A DNA stretch of 35,151 bases. Origin: Neisseria sp. HMSC077D05. Its GTDB lineage: Bacteria > Pseudomonadota > Gammaproteobacteria > Burkholderiales > Neisseriaceae. Both the position numbers and the translations under genes were made by a program. Of the stretch, positions 7,277 through 15,175 are shown piece by piece. Location of the stretch: assembly GCA_001809325.1 (NCBI GenBank), contig KV796941.1, forward strand, positions 22,488 through 57,638, in the 5' to 3' direction. The notes under the pieces were generated by a model that was not told the origin of the DNA, searched no databases, and saw only the letters and a list, made by a program, of their open reading frames with translations. Each line of letters starts with the position of its first letter. Within the stretch, counting starts at the first letter, position 1.

Positions 7277-7351
7277 AGCAATGCGGCAAACAAAACTTTA
7301 CCTATGTAAAGCCTGTAGAACCGGCAAACGGATAACGAACAATACCCAGCC

Positions 7352-7582
7352 TTAATGGGATTCGGTTTGTTGCTCACGCATGATTTGTGCGCGGGCTTTG
7401 TGGCGGATGTAGAGGGCGAGGCTGCCGATTTGGGCGAAGACGGCGCCGAAGGCGAACAGGAAGGCGGCGACGGCGAACTGTTTGCTTTGGATGGAAAGCA
7501 GGTAGCCGCCGAGCATGATGAGTGCGATGAAAATCAGGGTGAACAGGGCGGTCAGCAGGAGGTAGGTTTTTTGTCGGTTCAT
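7352..7582 (-). CDS. Small two-helix membrane protein, copy 2
   Basis: This 76-residue paralogue of the protein at 5855-6085 is nearly identical from the end of the first helix to the C-terminus, including RHKARAQIMR. The DNA of the two 3' halves is also nearly identical over about 150 bp. The first 24 residues differ more, a pattern expected from gene conversion of the 3' part. The gene stands alone, and its function is unknown. Confidence 0.75.
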   Translation of the reverse strand: MNRQKTYLLLTALFTLIFIALIMLGGYLLSIQSKQFAVAAFLFAFGAVFAQIGSLALYIRHKARAQIMREQQTESH

Positions 7583-7691
7583 GATTGGGGACGTTTTTGA
7601 TAAAGGGCGGACGTGGGGTTTAGGTTGTCCGTTTGTTGTTAGATAGGGATGGCGTTGGTTTGGGAATGGGGGAAGGGTTTGTGGGTTGATG

Positions 7692-7731
7692 AGGTCGTCT
7701 GAAAACTGGGCAATCGGGTTTCAGACGACCT
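7692..7731. terminator. Terminator of nadK (uptake-sequence pair)
   Basis: AGGTCGTCTGAAA and its complement TTTCAGACGACCT enclose a loop of about 14 nt, beginning 8 bp beyond the nadK stop codon. Confidence 0.75.
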
Positions 7732-7738
7732 TTGGTGT

Positions 7739-8629
7739 TTATACGAGCTGTTCGCCCCAGTGTAATTTTTGGCGCAGGGTTCGGAAGTATTGGTAGTCGG
7801 TGGGGTGGAGGATGCGCAGGGGGTTGTGGTAGCGGCGGATGATGATGCGGTCGAGGTTTTGTACGTCGATAAAGGATTGTCCGTCGAAATGGACGCGGGC
7901 GTCGCCGCTTTGGGTAACGAGGATTTCGATTTCGGAGGTGTCGGGGATGGCGATGGGGCGGTTGGTCATGGATTGGGGGCAGATGGGCACGAGGGTGAAG
8001 GCGTGCAATCCTGCCTGCATGATGGGGCCGCCGGCAGCAAGGGAGTAGGCGGTGGAGCCGGTGGGGGTGGAGACGATGAGGCCGTCGGAGCGTTGGGTAT
8101 AGACGAATTCTTGGTTGATGAAGACTTCGAACTCTATCATTTGTCCGGCACCGCCGCGCGAGAGGACGGCGTCGTTGAGGGCGAGGGCGCGGTGGAAGGT
8201 TTGTCCGTCGCGGACGAGGGCGGCTTCGATGAGGATGCGCTCTTCGGGCAGGTATTTGCCTTCGAGGACGGGCAGCAGCTCTTCGGTCATGTTTTCGCGG
8301 GGGATTTGGGTGAGGAAGCCTAAATGCCCTTGGTTGATGCCGATAACGGGTACGGCGCGGGGGGCGATTTCGCGGGCAACGGAGAGGAATGTGCCGTCGC
8401 CGCCGAGGACGATGACGAGGTCGCAGTGTTTGCCCAAGTCAGATTTGCTGACGATGTGGCAGCCGACGGTATCTTGAACATAGATGCAGCGTTCTTCTAT
8501 GCCGATTTCGTCCAGATAGACGGTGAGGCCGTGTCCCTGCAGGAAGTGGATGAGGGTGTGGGCGGTGTTTTGGATTTCGGGGGTATTGGGGCGGGTTACG
8601 ATACCGATGTTGTGAAACGGGCTGTTCAT
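7739..8629 (-). CDS. nadK: NAD kinase
   Basis: This enzyme phosphorylates NAD to NADP in the cytoplasm and is the only cellular route to NADP. The 296-residue protein carries the ATP-NAD kinase signatures: LGGDGTFLS around residue 72, the conserved NDAVLSRG, and RSDGLIVSTPTGSTAYSLAA with the glycine-rich NAD site. I chose the ATG at 8629 (MNSPFHNIGIV), which matches neisserial NadK as I remember it; an ATG two codons upstream (8635) is also possible. It lies 20 bp after ubiJ, with an uptake sequence in the gap, and is probably co-transcribed with it. Confidence 0.95.
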   Translation of the reverse strand: MNSPFHNIGIVTRPNTPEIQNTAHTLIHFLQGHGLTVYLDEIGIEERCIYVQDTVGCHIVSKSDLGKHCDLVIVLGGDGTFLSVAREIAPRAVPVIGINQGHLGFLTQIPRENMTEELLPVLEGKYLPEERILIEAALVRDGQTFHRALALNDAVLSRGGAGQMIEFEVFINQEFVYTQRSDGLIVSTPTGSTAYSLAAGGPIMQAGLHAFTLVPICPQSMTNRPIAIPDTSEIEILVTQSGDARVHFDGQSFIDVQNLDRIIIRRYHNPLRILHPTDYQYFRTLRQKLHWGEQLV

Positions 8630-8649
8630 AGGCATGGGTCGTCTGAAAA

Positions 8650-9222
8650 TTAGTCTATCCAGATGTCGCGTTCGAGCCGGTCGAGGCGTTCGTTAAGGCG
8701 GGCGACGTCGTCGCGCAGTTTGTCCACTTCTTCCATCCAGGCGGACAGGGTGGCGGCGTCGATAACGGGGGATTCGGGTTCGCGGGAAAAGTCGCTGATT
8801 TGCTCGGCTATGCTTTGTCCGATTTTTTTGACGGTTTGCCCGATGTTTGCGGCGCGTCCGCTGATGCTGCTTGCGAGTGAGTCGCCGAAGATGCGGGCGA
8901 GGTCGTCTGAAGCGTAGTAGTGCAGGCTGCCGAGTATGGGCAGGACGGTCATGCCGAGCATGAGGTCGCCTTCGAGGCTGATGTCGCCGACGCCGGGTTC
9001 TTGTCCGGTCAGGATTTTGCGGATGGCGCTTTGGTGGAAGGTGATGAGGGTGTCGGCGGGTTGGTCGGCGGTTTCGAGAAAGCCGTCGTGATTGATGCGT
9101 CCGGTCAGTCCGAATCCAGCGAGGTTGAGGCTCAGGGTTTTGCCTGACAGGCGGGACAGGTCTTGTTGATGTTCCGGATTTTGCTGTATCAGGTGGTTGA
9201 TAACGGGAAATAGGGCGGACAT
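8650..9222 (-). CDS. ubiJ: UbiJ-like ubiquinone biosynthesis accessory factor
   Basis: The 190-residue protein has an SCP2-type lipid-binding domain in its first 115 residues (LNLAGFGLTGRI, DTLITFHQSAIRKILTG, GDISLEGDLML) and a C-terminal coiled coil (EEVDKLRDDVARLNERLDRL). This is the UbiJ architecture. UbiJ binds ubiquinone intermediates in the soluble Ubi complex and partners UbiB/UbiK. It is the first gene of a probable ubiJ-nadK unit. The family call is firm; the symbol rests on architecture. Confidence 0.85.
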   Translation of the reverse strand: MSALFPVINHLIQQNPEHQQDLSRLSGKTLSLNLAGFGLTGRINHDGFLETADQPADTLITFHQSAIRKILTGQEPGVGDISLEGDLMLGMTVLPILGSLHYYASDDLARIFGDSLASSISGRAANIGQTVKKIGQSIAEQISDFSREPESPVIDAATLSAWMEEVDKLRDDVARLNERLDRLERDIWID

Positions 9223-9332
9223 AGGGTGTTCTCGATACTTTCGGACTTGGGGTTGTTAAGTAAGACTGTGTTTTTTGGTTTTGGTTTTGCCGCTGCCGAA
9301 AGGTCGTCAGAAACGGTCGCGGAGCCGTAATT

Positions 9333-10142
9333 TTACAGGCTTAATCCGTCGGCGGAAACGGTATTTACAATTTTGCCGCGGCTTGTGTCATCAGGCGCGA
9401 AATCGGGTGGTGGGAGGCCGAATTTGGCGGCTTCGGCGGTGTAGAAATCGCAGCGGGTCGGGTGGCGCAGTTCGACAATGTTGCGTATGCGCCTGCCGTT
9501 GGGGTGGAGGGTCGTCTGAAACAGGGTTTCGACGGCGATGTCGCGGTGGACGATATTGACAGGCTGGTTGCCGCCCGGGATGTTTTGCCTTTGAACGAGG
9601 CGGCTGACGGGATGGCGTTCGGCGCAATATAGCCCGCCCAGCCGCAGGATGTCGATGTTCGGAACGCCGCTATCTAGCAGGTATTGCTCGGCGGTGAGGA
9701 TTTGGCGGGCAGACTCGGTTTGCGGGTCGGGTGTGGCAGTTTCGTCGCATTCGCGCGCTTTATCGCCGTAAACGCTGGTGCTGCTCGTGAAAATCAGGTG
9801 TTGCACGTTACACGCCCGGGCAAGTTTTGCCCATTGTTTGACGGTATCGGCGTAATGCGTCAGCGAGGATGGCGGCAAGAGGCAGAACCAAACGGGTTTG
9901 TCGGCGTGGTGCTGCCAAAAGCTTGTATCGCGGGCAGGGTTCGCGCTTTGAAACACGTTGTCTTGATTGAGGTCGAGGGTGTCGAGGCGTATGGGCAGAT
10001 TAATATCGTCCGAAGTCAGGTTGCGCTTGACTGCGGCGACGCGGCTGCCGTTTTCGTAGAGTTTTTGCGCCAAAGAGCGGCCGAGGTAGCCTAGGCCTAA
10101 GATGGATGCGTCGGGGGAGGTGGAAAGAGGGTTATGTATCAT
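9333..10142 (-). CDS. SDR-family NAD(P)-dependent epimerase/dehydratase-like protein (YeeZ type)
   Basis: The 269-residue protein has an N-terminal Rossmann motif (ILGLGYLGRSLAQKL, about 14-28) and IFTSSTSVYG near residue 115, the active-site strand of extended short-chain dehydrogenases. LRLGGLYCAERHPVSRLV follows further on, as in YeeZ-like atypical SDRs. The substrate is unknown. I chose the ATG at 10142; the frame is open well upstream but overlaps the tetR gene. No clear ribosome site is visible. The gene follows tetR after an AT-type uptake-sequence hairpin, so it is probably transcribed separately or by read-through. Confidence 0.85.
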   Translation of the reverse strand: MIHNPLSTSPDASILGLGYLGRSLAQKLYENGSRVAAVKRNLTSDDINLPIRLDTLDLNQDNVFQSANPARDTSFWQHHADKPVWFCLLPPSSLTHYADTVKQWAKLARACNVQHLIFTSSTSVYGDKARECDETATPDPQTESARQILTAEQYLLDSGVPNIDILRLGGLYCAERHPVSRLVQRQNIPGGNQPVNIVHRDIAVETLFQTTLHPNGRRIRNIVELRHPTRCDFYTAEAAKFGLPPPDFAPDDTSRGKIVNTVSADGLSL

Positions 10143-10154
10143 GTTTATAGATGA

Positions 10155-10184
10155 ATGCCGTCTGAAAATCAGCTCAGACGGCAT
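10155..10184. terminator. Terminator of tetR made from AT-type uptake sequences
   Basis: ATGCCGTCTGAA (10155-10166) faces an inverted copy (10173-10184, 11 of 12 bases). This is the AT-DUS dialect of N. meningitidis, N. gonorrhoeae and N. lactamica, not the dialect used elsewhere here. It starts six bases past the tetR stop codon. Confidence 0.75.
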
Positions 10185-10189
10185 GAAGA

Positions 10190-10840
10190 TTATGACTGCG
10201 CACCGCCTATTTTCCGGTCGTATTCCTCGCGGTGTTCCGGCAAGAGGTAGGGACGCAGGAGGCTTAAGGTGCGACGGATGCCGCGTGCTTTGGAGTCTTC
10301 GGTCAGTTTGGTACGCCCGCGTAGGGAGCTGTCGAAGTCGAACCAGTATTTCGTGACCATCCACATATTGACGGCGAGGTCATTCATGGCGGTTTGGTCG
10401 GCTTGGATGATGTTCAGACCGTTGAGCTGGGTGAGCAGGTTGACCAAGAGCGGGGAGACTTTGGCTTGGGTGAAGGTATTGTGTTCGCCCAATAGTTCGG
10501 CACTGCGTGCAAGCAGGGTGTTCACGTCGCTAAAGAGGAAGCGGTATTCCCACATGACATCGTAAATGCCCGCCATATAATTGATGGAGTCTTCCACATC
10601 GGACGGCAACACGGCTTCATTCAGGTATGCCAGCAGGGCTTCGCTGTAACGTTTGAACAGTTGGACGATGATTTCGTCTTTGTTGCGGAAGTGATAATAG
10701 AGATTGCCCGGACTGATGCCTAAATGCGCCGCGATATGGTTGGTACTGATGTTGCGCTCGCCTTCCTCGTTGAAAAGCGCAAGGCTGGCGTCGATGATGC
10801 GGGTGTAAGTATTGGTTTTTGCAATGCGGGTCACGGGCAT
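10190..10840 (-). CDS. TetR/AcrR-family transcriptional regulator
   Basis: The 216-residue protein has a TetR-type helix-turn-helix at about residues 14-52 (ALFNEEGERNISTNHIAAHL, then GISPGNLYYHFRNKDEI). Its helical C-terminal domain would bind an unknown ligand. It starts 11 bp after the murB stop codon, so it is likely co-transcribed with murB. The start is uncertain: AAGGAG is only one base from the ATG at 10840, but seven bases from a GTG two codons later (10834), which is the better spacing. Its target is not evident; no matching palindrome stands out nearby. Confidence 0.88.
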   Translation of the reverse strand: MPVTRIAKTNTYTRIIDASLALFNEEGERNISTNHIAAHLGISPGNLYYHFRNKDEIIVQLFKRYSEALLAYLNEAVLPSDVEDSINYMAGIYDVMWEYRFLFSDVNTLLARSAELLGEHNTFTQAKVSPLLVNLLTQLNGLNIIQADQTAMNDLAVNMWMVTKYWFDFDSSLRGRTKLTEDSKARGIRRTLSLLRPYLLPEHREEYDRKIGGAQS

Positions 10841-10851
10841 ACTCCTTGGAT

Positions 10852-11892
10852 TTACAGGCTGAACGAAGCGGGCAGCCAATTGGGTTCTGCGTGTAATTCT
10901 ACCTGAAATCGAGTAAATACTGTATTGCAGACGTGTTGCGCCAGTTTCCAAACGTCGTCTGAAGAGGCATTGTTTTTGTTCACCAAAACCAAAGCCTGCC
11001 GGTCGTGTACCGCCGCGCCGCCGATTTGGAAGCCTTTCAGACGACATTGGTCGATCAGCCAGCCGGCGGCGAGTTTGACCGAACCGTCGGGCTGCGGATA
11101 GCGCGGCATATCGGGATGCTGCTGCAACAGGGAAGCGGCTTTTTCCGCGCTGACGACGGGGTTTTTAAAGAAACTGCCGACATTACCAAGTACGTTAGGA
11201 TTAGGAAGTTTACTGTTGCGGATTGCACACACTGCGTCGGAAACATCTTTCGCCGTCGGCGCTCTGCCCGCGCTCAGTTCGGCAACGGCCGCTGCCAAAT
11301 CGCCGTAACCCAAATTCGGCTCAAAATGCTCTTTCAGGGCGAATACGACCGAAACAATCACATAACGCCCTTTGCCTTCCTGCTTGAACAGGCTTTCACG
11401 GTAGGCGAAGCGGCAGTCGGCATTGGAAAGCTCAACAAAGGTTTCCGTATCCAAATCGAAACAGCGCACGCTGTGAATCACGTCTTTCGCTTCCACGCCG
11501 TATGCGCCGATGTTCTGCACGGGCGACGCGCCGACTGTACCCGGAATCAGGCTCAGGTTTTCCAGACCGTTCAAGCCCAGCGCGACGGTGTGCAGGACAA
11601 AATCGTGCCAGATTTCGCCTGCCTGCGCTTCGATGTAAACGAGGTCGTCTGAACGCGCAATCTCGCGTATGCCTTTGTTTTCCATGTGTACGACCAGTCC
11701 GGCGTAATCCTGCATCAAGAGGATGTTGCTGCCGCCGCCGAGCCATAAAACGGTATTGCGGTTGAACTCGGGCAGTCGGACGATGTCGCGCAACTCGTCG
11801 GCGTGTTCGAGCGCGATAAAGGCTTGGGCTTGGGCGCGAAGGCCGAAGGTATTGTAGGGGGTGAGGTCGGTTTGGTATTGGATGGGTTGCAT
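10852..11892 (-). CDS. murB: UDP-N-acetylenolpyruvoylglucosamine reductase
   Basis: MurB is a cytoplasmic FAD enzyme that reduces enolpyruvyl-UDP-GlcNAc with NADPH to UDP-N-acetylmuramate, the second committed step of peptidoglycan synthesis. The 346-residue protein begins with YNTFGLRAQA, then has the FAD-binding LWLGGGSNILL (about 50-60), LIPGTVGASPVQNIGAYG (about 116-133), and GNVGSFFKNP with the catalytic serine. The long form lacking a Tyr-loop deletion matches type I MurB. It is the first gene of a probable murB-tetR pair. Confidence 0.95.
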   Translation of the reverse strand: MQPIQYQTDLTPYNTFGLRAQAQAFIALEHADELRDIVRLPEFNRNTVLWLGGGSNILLMQDYAGLVVHMENKGIREIARSDDLVYIEAQAGEIWHDFVLHTVALGLNGLENLSLIPGTVGASPVQNIGAYGVEAKDVIHSVRCFDLDTETFVELSNADCRFAYRESLFKQEGKGRYVIVSVVFALKEHFEPNLGYGDLAAAVAELSAGRAPTAKDVSDAVCAIRNSKLPNPNVLGNVGSFFKNPVVSAEKAASLLQQHPDMPRYPQPDGSVKLAAGWLIDQCRLKGFQIGGAAVHDRQALVLVNKNNASSDDVWKLAQHVCNTVFTRFQVELHAEPNWLPASFSL

Positions 11893-11968
11893 GGGTTTAA
11901 ACTTTAAAATAGGTATTGTCAGTGGCGGGCTTCAGCCCATTGTTTCGATATTTTAATCGGCGGAGTTT

Positions 11969-13348
11969 TCAGACGACCTTATGCGATCTGACCATCTCCC
12001 TGCTGCACAATTCCAAGCACCACACCAAGGCGATGGCTGCGATGGTGAGCGAGGCGATCAATGCCGTCCAGAAGCCGTAAATGCCCATATCGAAACGGTA
12101 GGCGAGCAGGTAGCCCGGCAGCAGGCCGCAGCCCCAGAAGGCGGCGGCGTGGATGAACATCGGTACTTTGGTGACTTTGTAGCCGCGCAGGGCGTAGGAC
12201 GCGATACATTGGGTGAAGTCTGCCGGTTGGAACAAACCGGCGAACAGCAGGACGGTGGCGGCGATGCTTAAAACCGCCGGATCCTTGTTGTACATGCTTG
12301 CCAGCGGGGAACGGAATAATACTAATGAAAGCACGGTAATCACGGCGAGCACCCAGCCCGACACCAGCGACACGCCGGAAATATAACGCGCCCGCGAAAA
12401 TTCGCGCCGCCCCAGAGAAAAACCGATGCGCACCGTCCCCGCCGAGCCGACGCTTTGCGGAATCATATAGAGAATCCCCGACAAACTGATGCCGACCTGC
12501 TGCGCCGCCACATAAGCCTCGCCGAAAGGCGCAATCAAAAATACGATAAACGAAAACGCGCTGGCTTCCAAAAAATAAGACAGCCCGATGGGCGCGCCGA
12601 TTTTCCAAATCTGTTTGAACACCGCCCAATCCGGTTTGCCGAATTTCGCCGTCAGTCCGAACGGGCGGAAAAATTTTTCCTTGGCGATATAAATCCACAA
12701 CGCCAGCGCGCTGAACCAAAACACCGCCATCGTCGCCAGTCCGCAGCCCGCACCGCCCAAAGCGGGCATACCGAATTTGCCGTAAACAAAAATATAGTTC
12801 AGCGGCACGTTCAACACAAACGCCGCGAAGCTGACCAACATAATCAGGCGCGGGCGGTTCAGGCTGGAGGCGTAGGCGTGCAGGGCGCGGTGCACCATTG
12901 CCGCCGGCATCGCCAGACTGGTGAACAACATATACTGCGCCATCGTGCCTTCCACATAATCGCTCAAGGTCAGCCAGTTGCGGAACGGCGTAATCGCCGT
13001 CCACATCAATACCATGCCGAAAATCCCCAAAAACAGCCCGAACCAAATCCCCTGCCGCCCCGTTTCGCCCACTTTGTCGGTTTTGCCCGCGCCGTAAAGC
13101 TGGGCAATCAGCGGGTTCAGCGCCGCCATAATGCCCATAAAGGTAATATACACCGTGGCAAACGCGCTGCTGCCCAACGCCACCGCCGCCAAGTCCTCCG
13201 TACTCGCATCGCCCGCCATCACGGTATCGACGAAACCGATGCCCACCTGCGCGACCTGCGCCAGCAGCATGGGCAGGGCAAGGGCGGCCAGCAGGCGGAC
13301 TTCTTTCAGGAAGACGGAAAAGGAAAAGCGGTTGAGGTCGAGCAGCAT
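11969..13348 (-). CDS. norM: MATE-family multidrug efflux pump NorM
   Basis: The 459-residue inner-membrane protein has about twelve hydrophobic helices in two matching halves. It carries MATE family motifs such as LPMLLAQVAQVGIGFVDTVM near the start and PQSVGSAGTVRIGFSLGRRE in the second half. NorM exports cationic dyes, quaternary ammonium compounds and fluoroquinolones using Na+ or H+ gradients. The length equals that of the gonococcal and meningococcal protein. It is transcribed alone, between uptake sequences at 11963-11976 and 13388-13413. Confidence 0.92.
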   Translation of the reverse strand: MLLDLNRFSFSVFLKEVRLLAALALPMLLAQVAQVGIGFVDTVMAGDASTEDLAAVALGSSAFATVYITFMGIMAALNPLIAQLYGAGKTDKVGETGRQGIWFGLFLGIFGMVLMWTAITPFRNWLTLSDYVEGTMAQYMLFTSLAMPAAMVHRALHAYASSLNRPRLIMLVSFAAFVLNVPLNYIFVYGKFGMPALGGAGCGLATMAVFWFSALALWIYIAKEKFFRPFGLTAKFGKPDWAVFKQIWKIGAPIGLSYFLEASAFSFIVFLIAPFGEAYVAAQQVGISLSGILYMIPQSVGSAGTVRIGFSLGRREFSRARYISGVSLVSGWVLAVITVLSLVLFRSPLASMYNKDPAVLSIAATVLLFAGLFQPADFTQCIASYALRGYKVTKVPMFIHAAAFWGCGLLPGYLLAYRFDMGIYGFWTALIASLTIAAIALVWCLELCSREMVRSHKVV

Positions 13349-13387
13349 AAGTGTTTGTAGGACTTTAAAAAAGCGGAAATAAAGAAA

Positions 13388-13413
13388 CAGGTCGTCTGAA
13401 AACAGACGGCCTG
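13388..13413. terminator. Imperfect uptake-sequence hairpin between mnmC and norM
   Basis: CAGGTCGTCTG pairs with CAGACGGCCTG around a loop of four bases; the right arm carries the AG-type core GGCCGTCTG. It lies upstream of norM and downstream of mnmC and could end mnmC transcripts. A second, single uptake sequence is at 13483-13494. Confidence 0.5.
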
Positions 13414-13503
13414 TTCCGTATGGGCATGGGATGCGACATTATAGTGGAAACGGAGGTCGATTGACAGCGTGCTCAGGCAGCTTTTCAGACGACCTCCTGC
13501 GCA

Positions 13504-15120
13504 TCAAAGCAAAGGCTGCTGCCGCACGATGGCGCGGATGATGGTGCGGTTTGGATGCAGGGCGGTGCGCAGGCGTTGGGACAGGGGCTGGGGCAGGCCG
13601 AGGATGTCGGCGGTAATGGCGACGGCGCAGACGGGGGCGGTGGCGAGGCCGCGTGTGCCGTGGGCGGTGTTGATGTAGGCGTTCGGCAGGTAGGGACAGG
13701 GGACGTTGTCGAGGCGGTAGTTTTTGTCCAACGCGAGTTTGGCGTAGGCGGCCTGCATGGCGGCGATGTCGCCGAGTGCGCCGACGACGGGCAGGTGGTC
13801 GGGGCTGTCGCAGCGCAGGGCGGCGTGTCCTTGCGGTTGTGCAAAGGGGTCGTCTGAAACCGAGCGAAGCGGGTTTTGCTCAAACAGTGATTGCGCCAAT
13901 GGCGGGTTGAGTTGTTGCAGGGCGGCGCGGTTGGCGGTTTCTTCGTGCGGGTGCCAAGCGTCGTCGTTGCTGTTGAGAACGAAGGTTGCGCCGTAGCAGT
14001 GTTGCCCTTGCCAGCTCGGGCTGATGTAGCTTTCGCCGGATAGGGCGCAGCGCAGGCGTTTGGAAAAACCGCTTGCCGCCGCTACGCCGGTTTGCCCGCG
14101 GATTTGGCGGAACGGCAGGGCGGAGACGTTGGCATCGGCGGCGTTCGGGCTGTGCGCGCCCATGCAGTAGATGATGTGGCTTGCGCTGAAGCTGCCGCGC
14201 GGCGTGTGTACCGTCCAGTTTGCGCCGTCGTATTCGGTAGCAGATAAGGGCGTGTCTTCATGCAACGCAATCAGCGGGTGATTCAGCAAGGCGCGGACGA
14301 CGGCGGGCGGGTTCAGCCATACGCCCTGCGGCCAGTAGAGGCCGTCTGAAAAGACGTCTATGCCTGCGATTTGCGCGGCTTCGTCGGCAGACACGCTACG
14401 GTAAAGGTGGGTGTGATGTTGCTGCAAACCCAATGCCTGATTGCGTTTGCGTTCGGTTTCGTCGAAATTGAGGTGCAACACGCCGTCGCCGCCCCAGGCG
14501 TCGGAATCGGGCAGCAGGTCTTGCAGCAGGCGGCGGGTGTAGCCGTAGCCTGCCAGCAGCAGTTCGGTTTGCTCGGTGTCGTGCGGTGAGATTTTGGCGT
14601 AGAGCAGCCCTTGGCGGTTGCCGCTGCCGCCTTGCGCCGCTTTGCCCGCTTCCAAAACGGTAACGCGCACGCCGTGTTCCGCCAGCTTGCGCGCGGTCGC
14701 AGCGCCGGCAATACCCGCTCCGATAACCAATGCGTGTTCGGGCGGGGTGGTGGCTTGGGGTCGTCTGAACCAAGGTTTGACAGGCTTGGGCTCGGCTTGC
14801 GGCACGGCTCCGGTCTGCCATTCGATACGGTCGAAATGTTCATGCAGGCTGTCGGCGCGGTGCGGCGGGACAAGCCAGATATGTATGTCGGGCAGCAGGT
14901 TTTCCAGAAAGTTGACGCTGTTGAACTGAAGGCATTTTACGGCTTGGTCGAGGCGGGTTTTCAGACGACCTTCCAGTTCAGTCGGGGCATCGGACAAAGG
15001 AAAATCGGGAATGCGGTTTTCGGTCAGACAGGCAACCAGATGCAGAGGCGCGGAACGTGTCTCAATAATGTGGGCAAGTTCGGCGGGGGCGGGCGGGGTG
15101 TTCCAAGCGAGGATGGGCAT
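13504..15120 (-). CDS. mnmC: FAD-dependent cmnm5s2U34 tRNA oxidoreductase (MnmC C-terminal domain type)
   Basis: The 538-residue protein has the MnmC oxidoreductase domain. The FAD-binding motif ALVIGAGIAGAATARKLAEH is at about residues 130-149, GGSGNRQGLLYAKIS at about 163-177, and a C-terminal HGTRGLATAP is also present. In E. coli MnmC this domain removes the carboxymethyl group of cmnm5s2U in the wobble position, and a separate N-terminal methyltransferase then adds a methyl group. Here the first 120 residues contain no SAM-binding motif and are too short for that methyltransferase, so only the first step is encoded. An AG-type uptake sequence is at 14339-14350. Confidence 0.85.
   Translation of the reverse strand: MPILAWNTPPAPAELAHIIETRSAPLHLVACLTENRIPDFPLSDAPTELEGRLKTRLDQAVKCLQFNSVNFLENLLPDIHIWLVPPHRADSLHEHFDRIEWQTGAVPQAEPKPVKPWFRRPQATTPPEHALVIGAGIAGAATARKLAEHGVRVTVLEAGKAAQGGSGNRQGLLYAKISPHDTEQTELLLAGYGYTRRLLQDLLPDSDAWGGDGVLHLNFDETERKRNQALGLQQHHTHLYRSVSADEAAQIAGIDVFSDGLYWPQGVWLNPPAVVRALLNHPLIALHEDTPLSATEYDGANWTVHTPRGSFSASHIIYCMGAHSPNAADANVSALPFRQIRGQTGVAAASGFSKRLRCALSGESYISPSWQGQHCYGATFVLNSNDDAWHPHEETANRAALQQLNPPLAQSLFEQNPLRSVSDDPFAQPQGHAALRCDSPDHLPVVGALGDIAAMQAAYAKLALDKNYRLDNVPCPYLPNAYINTAHGTRGLATAPVCAVAITADILGLPQPLSQRLRTALHPNRTIIRAIVRQQPLL
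14339..14350 (+). repeat. AG-DUS dialect uptake sequence inside mnmC
   Basis: This is an exact AGGCCGTCTGAA, one base away from the dominant form. It may be a trace of exchange with a species using that dialect, or a point mutation. Confidence 0.55.
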
Positions 15121-15175
15121 GGCGGGGTCGTCTGAAAATGAAGTTGAACACTGAAGCGCTGTCTGTCGGCCTGCT

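Noticed and set aside
7769-8323. A glycine- and valine-rich 184-codon plus-strand frame opposite nadK
   Set aside because: It is a shadow of the NAD kinase codons, as shown by low complexity and a lack of any motif; nadK itself is certain.
11979-13046. A 355-codon minus-strand frame within norM in another frame
   Set aside because: It is rich in arginine and alanine with no membrane pattern. The overlapping NorM frame has twelve helices and known motifs.
13440-13448. TATAGTGGA near 13440 as a Correia remnant
   Set aside because: Nine matching bases without a partner terminus or internal segment are too few.
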